Assembly (NCBI GenBank): GCA_030765055.1
Contig: CM060953.1
Coordinates: 178,724,709-178,788,708, forward strand
Direction: 5' to 3'
DNA from: Mantis religiosa
Taxonomy: Eukaryota > Arthropoda > Insecta > Mantodea > Mantidae
DNA: 64,000 nucleotides
Part shown: positions 1 to 11,284 of the stretch, one piece after another
Position numbering within the stretch: the first letter of the stretch is position 1
How the letters are laid out: each line of letters opens with the position of its first letter
The notes under the pieces: model-generated
Told to the model about the DNA's origin: nothing
What the model saw: the letters and a program-made list of their open reading frames with translations, nothing else
Databases searched by the model: none
Program-made: the position numbers and the translations under genes

Positions 1-734
1 GGCAATTCTTTATTCTGAACATATAGGATAACTACGTATGTGACTACAATACTTGACACAATTATGATTAAGTGTCAAGAAATGTTATAACTAATGCATT
101 TCTGTAACAGAATAGATTTTTTTTATATGAAATTGCTTATAAAGATAAGGCACTAAATAGAATGAAGCAATTTCAGAAAAAATAAAAATATTTGTATAAA
201 TGTGATGACTTATAAATATTATATGTATTTTATTTTATTTTATATGTTCTATCTTTATCTGATGTATTTATTTTATTTTTGTTAGTATTATAAACTCTAA
301 GTACATTTGGAGTAATTTAATTTGATCTATTTGCTATTCAAAAATTATTTTCTTTTTCCATAAAGAAAATATTAATCACTATAGGAATCCAGGATTTAAT
401 TAAAAACAACAAAAATAATTCCTAATAAATAATACTACACAGATAAATTGTTTAGTATGTGAACCAATAGAAATGTTGAAATTTAACTTTAAATTCTGTA
501 AACCAGAATTTGCAATCAGTTTGATGTTGTTTATACAAAATTACAAAGGATTTCTTGGAGTATTTTAAGCCATGAAAAAAAAAAAAAATACATTTTATTA
601 ATATTGGATTTTGGTATATAGTTTCTATAATGCTTTAGTAACATGTATTTTCTCCAGTTATCTAAATAAAATCATCTTCAAAGTAGACTATTAGGGTAAC
701 ATCCTGCTTTTTTGTTTTTCAGTTTTTTTTTTTT

Positions 735-976
735 TTTTTGTACTTTACATTCTTTAACGTTAAGTCATATCAGAAGATGAATGGAATGGGTGAAATGATG
801 CTCAAATGGGCCCAGGGTCCATGGAGCCTAGAGTTACCAGACATTCATATTTTAGGATAATGGAAAACCCTGGAGAAAACCTTATCCAGGTAACTCACTC
901 TGACTGAGATTCGAACTCGGGACCTCTTGAATGTGAAGCAGACATGCTACCATGTACGCTACCGAGGTGGGCATAA
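735..976 (-). repeat. tRNA-derived SINE, type 1
   Basis: The minus-strand head (gcccacctcggtagcgtaca) has a box-A-like region, and GAGTTCGAATCTC gives box B. The body has gttacctggataaggtttt. Ends with a T/A tract. Confidence 0.8.
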
Positions 977-1539
977 AAAAGTTAGAATTTTATATTTCAT
1001 AGCTTAAAATGCTGCTATAAAATCCTTCCTGAGGCTATATAAATAACATCATTTATTCAAATTTTTTGTTTAACAGCAGTTTAAAATGACAGTATATTTA
1101 CTATTCTACTTCAGTGTACTCAAGAATTAGTCTCCTTATTTTAAATTTGAATAAACATGTAAAATCCAGGTTTAGAATATTTAAACACAGATTTCAAGAA
1201 ATTTGCACGACTCATGATCATGAAAGGTTTCCATTTTGCCCTTTAAAAATCATTTATGTTCCTGTCTTAATTTATTACTCCCACATACTTCCAATAACCA
1301 TTTTAAGTGAAATTACATGATTAAATATAACAAATGCTAAATATTTTTGAAATTGAAATTTAGCTTTGAAATTTCAGTCAACTTTTTAGCTATTACAAAT
1401 TTAAAAATATCACTCTATTATCTGTTTCAAATGGGATGATGTTTGTCCTTGAGTGCTACTAGGTGAGCAACCAATTGGAGTCCTGCAGTGTTGTCGTATT
1501 GCATTCCCCCTACTTGGTGTGTGACGAGTGGCAAACTAA

Positions 1540-1690
1540 TCAATCTCTATTAAATTATAGATGAGTCGTATTTATTACACATCAGCTTCACTTACGTACA
1601 TAATTTGAGGACATGTTTCGCGAACCATCGTTCGCATCGTTGGCTCTTATGCGACTAAAGCTTGAAGACTGAAGAGTTCAGAGAAGTATT
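1540..1690 (-). mobile_element. A-family PLE tail inserted in a DDE transposon
   Basis: A minus-strand A-family end with a hammerhead-like motif and the last codons of the PLE protein. Sequence homologous to the 13.74 kb transposon copy lies on both sides. Confidence 0.7.
1607..1646 (-). ncRNA. Hammerhead-like motif (A-family PLE)
   Basis: CCAACGA, stem II GCGAA/UUCGC (compensated pairs relative to the other A copies), GAAAC-AU-GUC. Confidence 0.55.
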
Positions 1691-2464
1691 ATTCAGTTAA
1701 TCTTCCATGAAAAGGTATATCAGCTGGATCAATGAGACACGATCTTCCCCCTTACTACTGCCAGAACAATCCATTTGAGTTAATGTGGGCTCAAATTTTG
1801 TTGCAAACAGAAATAATATTTTTAAATTTACTGACGTTGAATGACTTATTCACAAAGAAATTGACAAGGAACACAAGACTGGGAAAACTGCATGAGACAT
1901 CAGATGAACTACAAGAAGATGACTTTTAGAAAGAAATAGCACGTAACGAGATTTTGGAACTATCATCATAAATTTGCAGTACTCAGACAATGACAATGAC
2001 GAATTATCTCTTAACGTAAGTAACATTCACAGCTATATGGATACACTGCTGGTACTTTTGTTGGATTAGAAAAATAAGTAATTCATAAATTATAATTAAT
2101 TTTAAACTAAATATTTAAACCATTTGCGTAATATATGTATAAGCATGTTGCAATTATTATTTGAACAACTGAATTATTATAAAACTTTGGAAAATTCAGT
2201 TTGCATTCCCTTATGTCTAGCACCAAGAACACTCGCAAGCATGCGAGAGATAAGGAAATATAAAAAGAGTGGGGATAACGAGATGGTAATGCTGAATGTG
2301 CTAAAGCATCTGATTTGCTACAGGCGAGAACTCTTCCCATTTGAATCACATAATAGTTAGCCTCTTCACATAGAGTATTATAGCCTGACATTTAGATGTA
2401 TACTGTTTAATACTGTTATTAATAAAAAAAGCTGATTTTTTTCCAGTTGTATAACACATAAAAC

Positions 2465-2600
2465 ATTTGTAGTCAGTTTTTTTCACACTACATCACTTAC
2501 TTTCTATTGTTTGAGAGACTAGTTTCATTAGCCATTCCTTCCATTTTCAACTTCAAAGGTCCAAGTTAGGTTGAAAACAAAAGCAACAACTCCTGAAACT
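2465..2600 (-). mobile_element. D-family PLE tail relic
   Basis: A minus-strand tail with the block GAAACTAGTCTCTC and the upstream TTGAAAATGG word, as in other D copies. No coding part remains beyond the end. Confidence 0.65.
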
Positions 2601-2719
2601 AGTTCCTTAAAAATTAAAAAGTTTTAAAAAAATTTACTACAAATGTATTTTGAAAAGGCAAATTGGAATTAACACTGTGAAGTAATGCAATAATTATATA
2701 ATGAGTCAATTGAGACACT

Positions 2720-3025
2720 CCGTACTTCACATATCTTCATTTTCCTTCAGTGCATTTCACCTCTACTTGAAGGTATTATCAAGAACTTTGGTACTCATGC
2801 AGTTGATGGTTCTCAGGAGATGACACATGCCCAATTTCAAAATTCCCATGGAAGAAAATATGTTACTCAGCCTCACTGAATCGCTGCTAGATGTCTTGTC
2901 TCCAGAGAACCATCATACACATCAGCACCAAAGTTGCAGCCAGTTAACAACTTCTTGATAAGTGGAGCTGAAACGCACTGAAAAAAATTGAGGTATGTGA
3001 AGTACAAAGTGTCTTGTCAACTCTT
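2720..3025. mobile_element. Small inverted-tail element, probably PLE
   Basis: The ends atatgtgaagtacggagtgtc (minus) and gtatgtgaagtacaaagtgtc (plus) face outward around about 250 bp. Short coding ends on both arms look alike (FLI, then a GAE/GEMH-type end before a stop). A similar tail occurs near 40455-40500. Confidence 0.45.
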
Positions 3026-4199
3026 ACATAATTTGTAATTACAAATGTTAATTTGGACACCACTGTTACTAAATTGCTCCAAATGTCAGTTAACTAAAAC
3101 CCTTTTTCAAACAACATAACCTTAAATTCAAGATAATTTGTTTTCACTACAATAACAGTAAAGGATAAAACTTGAGAAACTTAGCCTACATTATATCCAT
3201 CATTATTTCACATATGTATCCCCTTATTGCAAAAATGATGTTCTCTCTGCCAAATGTTACTGCATGAAATCCTTATAGATATTTAACATACAATTAATAT
3301 AACATATAAATTATTTACACAAGTAAGAACACCAAGTTTAGTATGCTGCTGCCAATATGAATATGCCAACTCTATAAATGGTTAAAAACATACAATTTAA
3401 CTCTTTCAGTCCCATATTTAGTATAACTGTTATTTACTTATAAATTAGTTTTCTGCACAAAATTTAAATCTCCTTGCTTAAAAGTGATGTACCATTGCAA
3501 TTCGGAGAAGTTTTGTCAAAAACCGTCCTTGACAATCTCAACATAAGAACTGCACTAGATGCAAACATTCATGTATGTTTTACTCATTGATTCTTTAAAC
3601 TATAAACACTTGAATCGTCATTAATGATTGAAGGAAACCACTCGTTAAGAGCTGCCATTTGCAAGTCACCGGAAATTATGGAGAATAAAGTGGAAGTAAT
3701 ATAGAGAAATATCCTAAAGAACATTTTATATTTTGTGATAACTGTATGAACAGATTTTCTATTTGGTTTTAAAGAATTAAAATGCAGACATATATATTAT
3801 TAATTTTTATTGTTATTTAACAGAAATCTGTTGAAAAAAATTAATGCATTATTAGTACACTTAGTTGGATCCTTTCTTCAATCTGTTCATACAGGATGCA
3901 TTAACAATATAAAATTAGCCCAGTTCAAGAAGCTAATAGCAGCTGGAAGACGTCAACGTAATTAAACAATAATGAAATATGTTATTTTCTTGAACGTAGA
4001 CTACAAAGAGAACCATTAATTTATAAAAATGTGCATATCGTATTGTTATGTTCTGGCCTTATGAACTCTGAAAGGAATGTGTTCACTACAGACATACACA
4101 CTTATAGACAAAGTGATGTAATGATATACGAGTTGCGCATATATAGAAACACTGGGAAGATAACATGCTGAATACCAACCACAAATAATTTTTATGCTG

Positions 4200-4358
4200 A
4201 ATACTTATTACACAAGCGGCAGCCCTTTGTTTAGCTTGTGACACTGGATATGAATATTGCCTTTTTAAAGCTTCTTCATCACATTTATCTATAACGCTAC
4301 TTATAATTTTATGCCCTTCCGAATGCACAACCTTAAATTTCTTAAGATCTTCAGACAT
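4200..4358 (-). pseudogene. Possible transposase N-terminus
   Basis: The minus-strand frame starts MSEDLKKFKVVHSEGHKIIS and continues VIDKCDEEALKRQYSYPVSQ and AKQRAAACVISI. This resembles the N-terminal helix-turn-helix of IS630/Tc1-like transposases, followed by unrelated sequence. Tentative. Confidence 0.35.
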
Positions 4359-4776
4359 GGTGAGAAGACTAGTAAATCTTACTGCACTGAACTAGTTCTG
4401 CATCTTGCTATGCAAGTAGGCTACATGACTTTCTGCAGGTGATTGCTGAATGTTTACTGTATTGCTCACTCGCTGCATAACCGGACAATGTTTCCCCTCT
4501 CCCACACATCTCATCCAGCGGAGGTCACGAGTTCAGAACACATCTATATGTTATGTTGGAGATTATGTAATTCCATTAACAATAAGGCTGTCTGGGTTAA
4601 AGGTATAATATAAAATTTAATAACTTGAGAAGCAACTCCGAAGATTTTTAGTCACTGCCATTCAACATATTAAACCAGGGAAATTATAGTATCCATTGGT
4701 GTTCCCAGTAGGGCAATACCTTATTATTAATTTATAGACGAGTTGTATTTATTACACATCTGCTTCACTTACGTAC

Positions 4777-5228
4777 CTATTTTGAGGACATGTTTCGCAA
4801 ATCATCGTTTGCATCTTTGGCTCTTTTGCGACTAAAGCTTGATCCAGTGGTGTGGGTAATTCTGGAGTTGCTGCTGCCATCTATTGATTTAACGATGAAT
4901 TTAAATGTGGGATTCTCTTCTGGCGGGATTTCAAAGTTCATTAGTTGGTTTTTATGTTTTTCTATGTATATTCTCTCCCATAAGACGAGTTCACTATGTT
5001 TTTGTATGTATTTTAGTAATTCTGTGCTATCTTCAATTTCATGATTTTCAGACCAGAAATGAGCTGCTATTGCAGAATTATCAATATTTTTGTATCTTAA
5101 GTGCCTGAAGTGTTCTTTCTTTCTAGTGCCTATGTTTCTTTTTGTACTCCCTATGTAAATTTTTTCACAGTCTTTACACTTAATCTTGTAAATGCCTGAC
5201 TTTTCCTCTGGTTTTATCTTATCATCAA
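4777..5228 (-). pseudogene. A-family PLE GIY-YIG domain fragment (left arm)
   Basis: This is an open fragment from DKIKPEEKSGIYKIKCKDCE through KIYIGSTKRNIGTRKKEHFR to the coding end RNMSSK. GIY and YIG motifs, the Arg in TRKKEH and SENHE are all present. The reverse transcriptase part is missing. An open frame continues upstream into unrelated sequence past 5228. Confidence 0.85.
4784..4823 (-). ncRNA. Hammerhead-like motif (A-family PLE)
   Basis: As at 5993-6032 but with CCAAAGA in the core box. Stem II and GAAAC-AU-GUC are intact. Confidence 0.55.
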
Positions 5229-5289
5229 AGCAAATAGTTTCAACCCAATTCCACACAAACATGCCACCATCAACAGTCTCACACACTGA

Positions 5290-6039
5290 TTAGTAAATCT
5301 ATCCCTCAGCCAGCAAGAATATCAAAAAGAATACCATCAAATTTTAAAAACGGCAATTAAAAATGGATATGGAAAAAACCTTGTAGATAAAAAACTAAAA
5401 TCATTCAAACTTCAAAAGAGATTAAAACAGATCACAGCTCTCACACCAATAAAACAAGAAATTAGATTTGCTAAATTTACTTACCACCCCTGGGCCACAA
5501 AAAAGTTCCAAAAAATATTCTAGAAATACAATATAACATTGGCACCAAAAAACAATTACAACATTAAAAACCTACTTAACAGTAATAATACTGATAAGAT
5601 AAAACCAGAGGAAAAGTCAGGCATTTACAAGATTAAGTGTAAAGACACTGAAAAAATTTACATAGGGAGGACAAAAAGAAACATAGGCACTAGAAAGAAA
5701 GAACACTTCAGGCACTTAAGATACAAAAATATTGATAAGTCTGCAATAGCAGCTCATTTCTGGTCAGAAAATCATGAAATTGAAGATAGCACCGAATTAC
5801 TAAAATACGTACAAAAACATAGTGAACTCGTCATATGGGACAGAATATACATAGAAAAACATAAAAACCAACTAATGAACTTTGAAATCCCACCAGAAGA
5901 GAATCCCACATTTAAATTAATCACTAAATCAACAGATAGCAGCAGCAACTCCAGAATTACCCACACCACTGGATCAAGCTTTAGTCGCAAAAGAGCCGAA
6001 GATGCAAACGATGATTTGCGAAACATGTCCTCAAAATAG
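5290..6039 (+). pseudogene. A-family PLE fragment, linker plus GIY-YIG (right arm)
   Basis: This fragment covers the region after the reverse transcriptase (LVNLSLSQQEYQKEYHQ, then FAKFTYHPWATKKFQKIF) and the GIY-YIG domain (SGIYKIKCKDTEKIYIGRTK) to RNMSSK. One in-frame TAG near 5521 interrupts it; the rest is open. Compared with the left arm, one zinc-like cysteine (KDCE) is changed to Thr (KDTE). Confidence 0.85.
5993..6032 (+). ncRNA. Hammerhead-like motif (A-family PLE)
   Basis: Stem I GAG/CUC, core CCGAAGA (U4 to C), stem II GCAAA/UUUGC with loop CGAUGA, GAAAC, AU, GUC. It overlaps the last codons of the PLE frame; cleavage would fall upstream of the stop. Confidence 0.6.
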
Positions 6040-7104
6040 GTACGTAAGTGAAGCAGATGTGTAATAAATACGGCTCATCCATAAATTAATAATTATTTCA
6101 CTTCACTGTGGTGTTCCAATACAGTTAAATCTCGAAATACCTTATTACTTTACAAAACACTCCCCTTTTGGGTGGAAGTGGATATGCCACTTATGTGCAC
6201 CAAACCTGCAGGGAAAGCTACCAAACAACCTCTGTAGGGCCGCTGGTGATCTAGCACACAATGCTACTAGCTCCGCAGACTAGTACCGGGACTTTTTAGG
6301 CTTCTCTCAAGCCTATCTGTGTGGACAGACCAACCAGACGTATCTAATACTCTTGGGTGTCAGGAACCACTGCCCTGTCAAGTCCAATTCAATCTGAACA
6401 ACTCCCTTTCGGGAAAAATTCAAATGTTTGGCCCGACGTACTTCTAGTAACATCAGAAGTACTATGACTGCTAGGAGTCCCCAGTGCTCGCACTACAGCA
6501 GCTGATGGGTTCAGAACCCCTCCTCATGGGGAAGAAACCTCATTAAGATAACTCACTTTGAAATGTGTTTTAGAATGGAAAACCACCTGGTATAGTAGAC
6601 ACTGCTTGCAACACACATACACATGATCTGGCCTAGGCCATAAAATGACCCCTCTGTGGTAGGCTTATGCTATCAAATTTAAAATTATTTTTAATCAAAA
6701 ATAAAATGGGACTGAAAGTGCTAAAGAAAGCTAAAATAAATACTGCGATAACATTCATAATATATGACTTTCTGAAGCAAATGCTTTATAAAAAATGATA
6801 GTTAAAACCAGAGGTTAGGTAGCAAGTACTATGCTATATAAAAGATCACAGTTTTATATCAAATTCATGGTTATTTGCTACATGAGAAAAACTAACAGTT
6901 TTAAGACAAATTATGAACACACATACTTGCCAACTTGACAAAACTAAAAACCCATAAAAGTTTCCCTCATCTAGCAAAGCATAATAATTTTGCAATGATA
7001 TGAAATTTGGAATGTTTAAAATATTCAGAACTGTAAATGTACAAAAATTAGGAGCAAAATAAATGGAATTTCTGTTTTATAATAAGAATCCTTAAAGATC
7101 TGCT

Positions 7105-7690
7105 ATTACTGGACTGGACTACGCTAGGGAGGGGATTTTGCACAGAGAGGATTTGACACGGAGATCCAAACTTGATCTATTGTACCTATGCCCCAAGTGG
7201 GGTACTTCAGGAGAAAGGATGAGGTGAGAAGATACAGAGGGCAGTTATCCCAAGGAGCCATGACAGTGCAGAGGGCAGGGTTCTAAATTTTACCAGTTGG
7301 AAACTCCCCAGCAGGCCAGAACAAACAGCATACCACCCTACTGTGGTCCGGAAATGGCCCCACCAGACCGGATTCAGAGATCAGAAACCATCCTACCAGA
7401 GGAGGAAATTTACCAAGAGCATATCATCCTGCCAGGCAATTCCAAGACACCTCCTGACACTTCTATCCTGAAAGAGACCTCAGATGAGAGATGTGAAATG
7501 ATAATGGAGGTGATATGGAGGGACAGGAAATTCGCAAGATGCAATTAACCTACCCAGCATTCACCTGGTGATCTGGGCAAACCTTGAGAAAAGCCATGGA
7601 TCAAATAGGTTGGCCATGGGAATTGAACCTGGACCTCCCCAATGCGAGCCACAGACAAAGCTGCTGATCCATCTCGCTCGATTAGTAGTA
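7105..7690 (-). repeat. tRNA-derived SINE, type 2
   Basis: Minus-strand head (agatggatcagcagc) with box B ggttcaattcc, then a long body (gggtagaagtgtcgg-type words) shared with three other places. Confidence 0.7.
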
Positions 7691-7839
7691 CTGTTTCTTT
7701 CTATCATACATGCAGAAATGGTACCCAATAAATACACTAAACAAAGAACACTGCTTTCTAGTATATACAAAGATAATAATTTGTAACTTAAAAAAATTCA
7801 CTTATCTTATAAGAAATTATGAATGTTTTCTTATAAATT

Positions 7840-7895
7840 GACTAGGATCATGATTTCGTGAATATTTTATTCACATCATCAGCTTGAACCATCAA
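7840..7895 (-). ncRNA. Hammerhead ribozyme motif (E-family PLE), best-formed
   Basis: On the minus strand the core is CUGAUGA (7882-7876), a six-pair stem II (GUGAAU/AUUCAC with an AAAAU-type loop), GAAA (7857-7854), a tiny stem III (UC-AU-GA) and cleavage triplet AUC ending at 7846. All conserved core bases are present. The CUGAUGA box contains the PLE stop codon. Confidence 0.75.
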
Positions 7896-8143
7896 CAATC
7901 TCGTTAATGTTACCGTCACTAAATGTCACTATGTTTTTGTCAGTGCTACCAACATCTGAAAATGAAACAAATTTAATAATAGAATTGACAAATTTAATAA
8001 CAGAATAATAGAATTGACTGCCGGTATTTCAAAATGCATTATGCAATATATACAAATATTCCTTTCTTGGAAGTGTAGAAAACAGTGTTGTTATGATAAA
8101 TTAAATTTAAAGGGAAGTCGATTAATGACACTAAACAACACTT

Positions 8144-8608
8144 TTAAATTTTTCCGGAACATGTTTCAGAGACTTTGCCTCTATTCTCAGCCGGCCATCG
8201 ACTGGTTCTCATTGGTGTAGTTGACGATATTTTGTCATAGGTCTCCTTTGGTGGCGGTTCAACGAACTTGCTGAACAAATCTTTCTGCGGGATGTCGAAA
8301 TTGAATACTTTGTTCCTATTTTTTGAAATGAAGATTTGTTCCCATGTGAATAGTTCTTGTTTTCCTGTTGTATGTTTTAGTAATTTTGGTTCTGGATTTA
8401 TGTAGTGGTTTTTTCCCCAAAAATGTGTGGCAACTGCTGATTTTTCTAATTGTTTATATTTTATGTTTCTAAAGTGTTCCTTTGCTCTTGTTTCTAAATT
8501 TCTTTTGGTTTTTCCAATATAAATTTGACTACAATCACTGCATTCAATTTGATATAAACCAGATTTTTTGTTAGATGGAATGGCATCTTTGATGTTTGAG
8601 CAAATCAA
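8144..8608 (-). pseudogene. B-family PLE GIY-YIG fragment
   Basis: This is an open fragment of about 150 residues: AIPSNKKSGLYQIECSDCSQ, IYIGKTKRNLETRAKEHFRN, then HFWGKNHYINPEPKLLKHT, ending in the coding end that overlaps the ribozyme motif. GIY has become GLY, and the usual Glu/Asn-rich NENH is GKNH. Confidence 0.82.
8154..8195 (-). ncRNA. Hammerhead-like motif (B-family PLE)
   Basis: Stem I CCGG/CCGG, CUGAGAA (U4 kept, G8 changed), stem II AGAGGC-AAA-GUCUCU, GAAAC, AU, GUU. It shows that the ancestral B sequence had U at position 4. Confidence 0.6.
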
Positions 8609-8829
8609 CCATTTCTCCTTAAAAACCTAATTTGTTCAAACATCATTATGCGATAGATTTAATGATTTGAGAAAAGATATTTATTTTAAAAAACAAACAT
8701 TGCGTAATGAATTTTGAAATACCAGCAGTTGATTCTGTTTTTAAATTTTTTTTTATTTTCAGATTTTGGTACTACTAACACGAACATATCAACGTCTAGT
8801 GTTCAGTAACTATGGCGACAGCTTTGTTT

Positions 8830-8880
8830 TTCCAGCTGAAGATGTGTATGAATATACATGAAATCACAATCCTGGCGAAT
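8830..8880 (+). ncRNA. Hammerhead-like motif (E family)
   Basis: CUGAAGA at 8836-8842 fits CUGANGA. Stem II pairs GUAU with AUAC. GAAAUC, a short loop and AAUC follow, with one C-A mismatch in stem III. Confidence 0.6.
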
Positions 8881-9117
8881 TTATAAGAATTATCATCATT
8901 TCTTATAAGATAAGTTAAGTTTTAAGTTACAAATTATTATATTTGTATATATTTGTTTGCTTCACTGTTAATAGCTTCATATTTTACGTATTCATTATGC
9001 AATGTTTATTTTTTCGTAATTCTGTTTTTAAATTTGTTTCATTTTCAGATGTTGGTAGTACTGACAAAAACATATTGACATCTAGCGACGGTAACGTTAA
9101 CAATGAGATATGATGGT

Positions 9118-9165
9118 TCAAGCTGATGATGTGAATAAAATATTCATGAAATCACAATCCTAGTC
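9118..9165 (+). ncRNA. Hammerhead-like motif (E family)
   Basis: CUGAUGA at 9123-9129, stem II GUGAAU with AUUCAU, GAAA, then UC-AC-AAUC. There is one mismatch in stem III and one weakened stem II pair relative to the copy at 7.84 kb. Confidence 0.62.
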
Positions 9166-9236
9166 AATTTATAAGAAAACATTCATAATTTTGTATAAGT
9201 GAAGTTTTTTAAGTTACAAATTATTATATTTGTTTT

Positions 9237-9504
9237 TTTCTTTCTTTCTTTCTTTCTTTTTTTTTTTTTGTAATTTACGTCCCTCAACATTAAGTCATAT
9301 TGGATGATGAATGGAATGGGTGAAATGATGCTCAAATGAGCCCAGAGTCCATAGAGCTTAGAGTTACCCGACATTCGTCTTTCAGGATAAGGGAAAACCC
9401 TGGGAAACACCTTATACAGGTAACTCACCCTGACCGAGATTTGAACTCGGGACCTCTTGAACGTTAAGCAGACTCGCTACCATCTACGCAAACCGAGGTG
9501 GGCT
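9237..9504 (-). repeat. tRNA-derived SINE, type 1, with (TTTC)n tail
   Basis: Same as the copy at 735-976; the A-rich tail expanded into a TTTC microsatellite at 9237-9268. Confidence 0.8.
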
Positions 9505-10375
9505 ATATATTTGTTTGCTTCGCTGTTAATAGCTTCATATTTTATGTATTTACTGCTTTCTAGGCTAGCCAAAGATTTGTAATTCATATTTTATGCTTCA
9601 TACCTGAACAATAAACAAAAGCAGTCACAAAAAATGGGAGACCACATCTTATAGCCAGAGAATGTGAATTTATTGAGGTGGTTGACTTCACAGTTTACTC
9701 TGTCCACAACTGAATGTTTACACCCACTTAATAGTCACTGTAGATGCAATCAAATTTTGCAGTTCTATTTTGTAACCCATAAAACAGATCTACTGGTAAA
9801 ATTAAGCCTAACACCAGCAAGTGCTGTATATTAAGTCTGTAATCTTAAGCTACAATATAATGCAACAGAACTGAATACTTAGTGATGTACATAGCAAAAA
9901 TCTATAACACTCTGAATCCATCCATGATGTAAAATAGCCTTCCCCTCTCATGTGCAAGCTGTAAAAGTTGGCAAGTATGAATACATGAATGCTAATTTTC
10001 TACCATTACAGTCACACTCCAAGGCACTTACATTCAACACCAGCACAAGCCTTTGCTGAGACTTTCATGTATCAAACATCCCCATCACAACCCTGGTAAG
10101 ATAAACACTTAAGTGAAAAATTATTTGACTGATGTGAGTAGATTTCAAGTTTTACTGTATAGATATTTCTAAAGAGGAAGTACAAGAGAAATGTTTCTGA
10201 CACCAAGCATATGCAATACACCTTTTACTGTTGAACATATGTAATTAAATTTAAGAAAACTGGTGGTATAGCATATCAAGAGAGAAAAATCAGAAACAGT
10301 ATTAATTCTGTTAGCTAAAAGTAGTTCCAAAGTTCTTTCCTAATTCTAAGAGCTTTAATTACGGTCTTTACTTAC

Positions 10376-10556
10376 CCCCTCCCATGTTAGCAGTACTGCG
10401 CATACCAGGAAGATCGTCAACTCTTACAGTGCCTGGTTGTTTCCGATCCGTCAGAAAATACGTTGTCATGTCACCTTTACCTTTCACTTTCACTTTTCCA
10501 CGACATTGGAACTCATATGGAAAGTTCTTCAGCACCTGATACACTTCTTCTGTTAC
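10376..10556 (-). CDS. rut: rutabaga exon, end of C2 and start of the C-terminal tail
   Basis: This 181-bp exon starts at GTA after a gtgtacag acceptor and ends one base into a codon before GTAAGTAAAG. It encodes VTEEVYQVLKNFPYEFQCRG followed by KVKVKGKGDMTTYFLTDRKQ and a tail containing PGTVRVDDLPGMRS. The KVKGKG lysine contacts the ATP phosphates in the family, and TYFL closes the C2 fold. The catalytic domain is therefore complete. The good donor implies at least one more coding exon for the variable C-terminal tail, starting in phase 1. None was identified between here and the left edge. Confidence 0.94.
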
Positions 10557-11035
10557 CTGTACACCATTAAAATAAACAATTATATGTTCGTCAAGAGCAC
10601 AAATTGAAAAATATTATAAACTATAGCTTGCCTTTGAATTTTTGTAGTAGTAATCAATGTATTAGTTTGAAAGTTATAGTGCTGAAGGTTTATCAGTGAA
10701 AATGTGCAGTATTGCATCACAGTTTAATGCTACATACTCCATCAGCCTGCTGCTGTAACATCCATGCAGGATGCCCCAGTTACCTAACTAAAGGCCAACT
10801 TTGTTCTTTCTCTCCCTTACAGCCCTACACTGTCCTCAAATAATTGCTGCACAAGCGAACTAACAAGGACACTATCACTATGTTCATACCTGCATACGCT
10901 TGAGAGTTTGATGGCATCACATCTGCTCTATGTGAGGCCTGTGTGTGGAATATAGCTGGCTGTACCCGAAAATGAGTCCAGAATATGTAGGAACATACAG
11001 ACACAATAACACAGCATTGTATGGGAGAGATTTTT

Positions 11036-11284
11036 GTTCTTGTTGTAATTTGCATCCTCCAATGTCAAGTCATATCGGACGATGAATGAATGAATGAAAT
11101 GGGTGAAATGATGCTCAAATGAGCCCGGAGTCCATAGAGCCTAGAGTTACCGGACATTTGTCTTTCAGGATAAGGGAAAACCCTGGAAAAAACCTTATCC
11201 AGGTAACTCACCCTGACCGAGATTCAATGCGACCTCTTGAACGTGTGGCAGACACGCAACTGTCTACGCTACTGAGGTGGGCGA
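11036..11284 (-). repeat. tRNA-derived SINE, type 1
   Basis: Third copy; box B is damaged (gattcaatgcgacc). Confidence 0.78.

Larger units (their letters stand above)
1440..2370 (+). mobile_element. DDE (IS630/Tc1-like) transposon relic
   Basis: Contains the C-terminal transposase end DLPPYYCQNNPFELMWAQIL (1732-1800), where the family has LPPYHCxxNPIExxW with the catalytic Glu, followed by an acidic tail. Shares its 5' word (gtgagcaaccaattggagtcctgcag) and 3' end with the copy at 13.74 kb. A PLE tail is inserted at 1540-1690. Confidence 0.65.
4727..6135. mobile_element. A-family Penelope-like element with two outward 3' tails
   Basis: The 12-mer aataccttatta occurs at 4715-4726 and 6136-6147 and brackets the element. 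The left part reads on the minus strand and the right part on the plus strand. Both end outward through the GIY-YIG coding end, a hammerhead-like motif and a common tail (gtaagtgaagcagatgtg). The two arms meet near 5290 and are unequal: the plus arm reaches further upstream into the protein. Confidence 0.9.
7797..9235. mobile_element. Composite of E-family PLE ends with a B-family PLE inside
   Basis: From the left: an E-family minus tail with a well-formed hammerhead (7797-7990); a B-family minus fragment with GIY-YIG and its own hammerhead (about 8040-8620); then two plus-strand E-family ends in tandem (about 8625-8945 and 8950-9235), each with coding end, ribozyme and tail. A SINE follows. 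The order implies at least three insertion events. Confidence 0.78.
1..10375. other. Sequence 3' of the last exon seen: intron and/or 3' flank
   Basis: No cyclase exon was recognised here. Positions 1-734 are AT-rich with poly-A and poly-T runs and nothing else seen. Repeats listed separately occupy about 735-975, 1440-3025, 4200-4360, 4715-6147, 7105-7690 and 7797-9504. Positions 6160-6670 are GC-richer than their surroundings and look like an unclassified repeat. I see nothing in 3026-4190, 6671-7104 or 9505-10375. Confidence 0.5.

Noticed and set aside
2840..2975. A possible terminal cyclase exon on the minus strand (acceptor cgtttcag, frame with LIKKLLTGCNFGADVYDGSL then a stop).
   Set aside because: The block has outward inverted ends and its plus strand matches a transposon-like coding end, so it is better explained as part of a small PLE-type element. 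No cyclase similarity was seen.
4790..5044. Hydrophobic plus-strand frame beginning MFRKSSFASLALLRLKLDPV, and its copies at 5772, 29837 and 43616.
   Set aside because: These are antisense shadows of the A-family GIY-YIG coding end and recur only because the element recurs.
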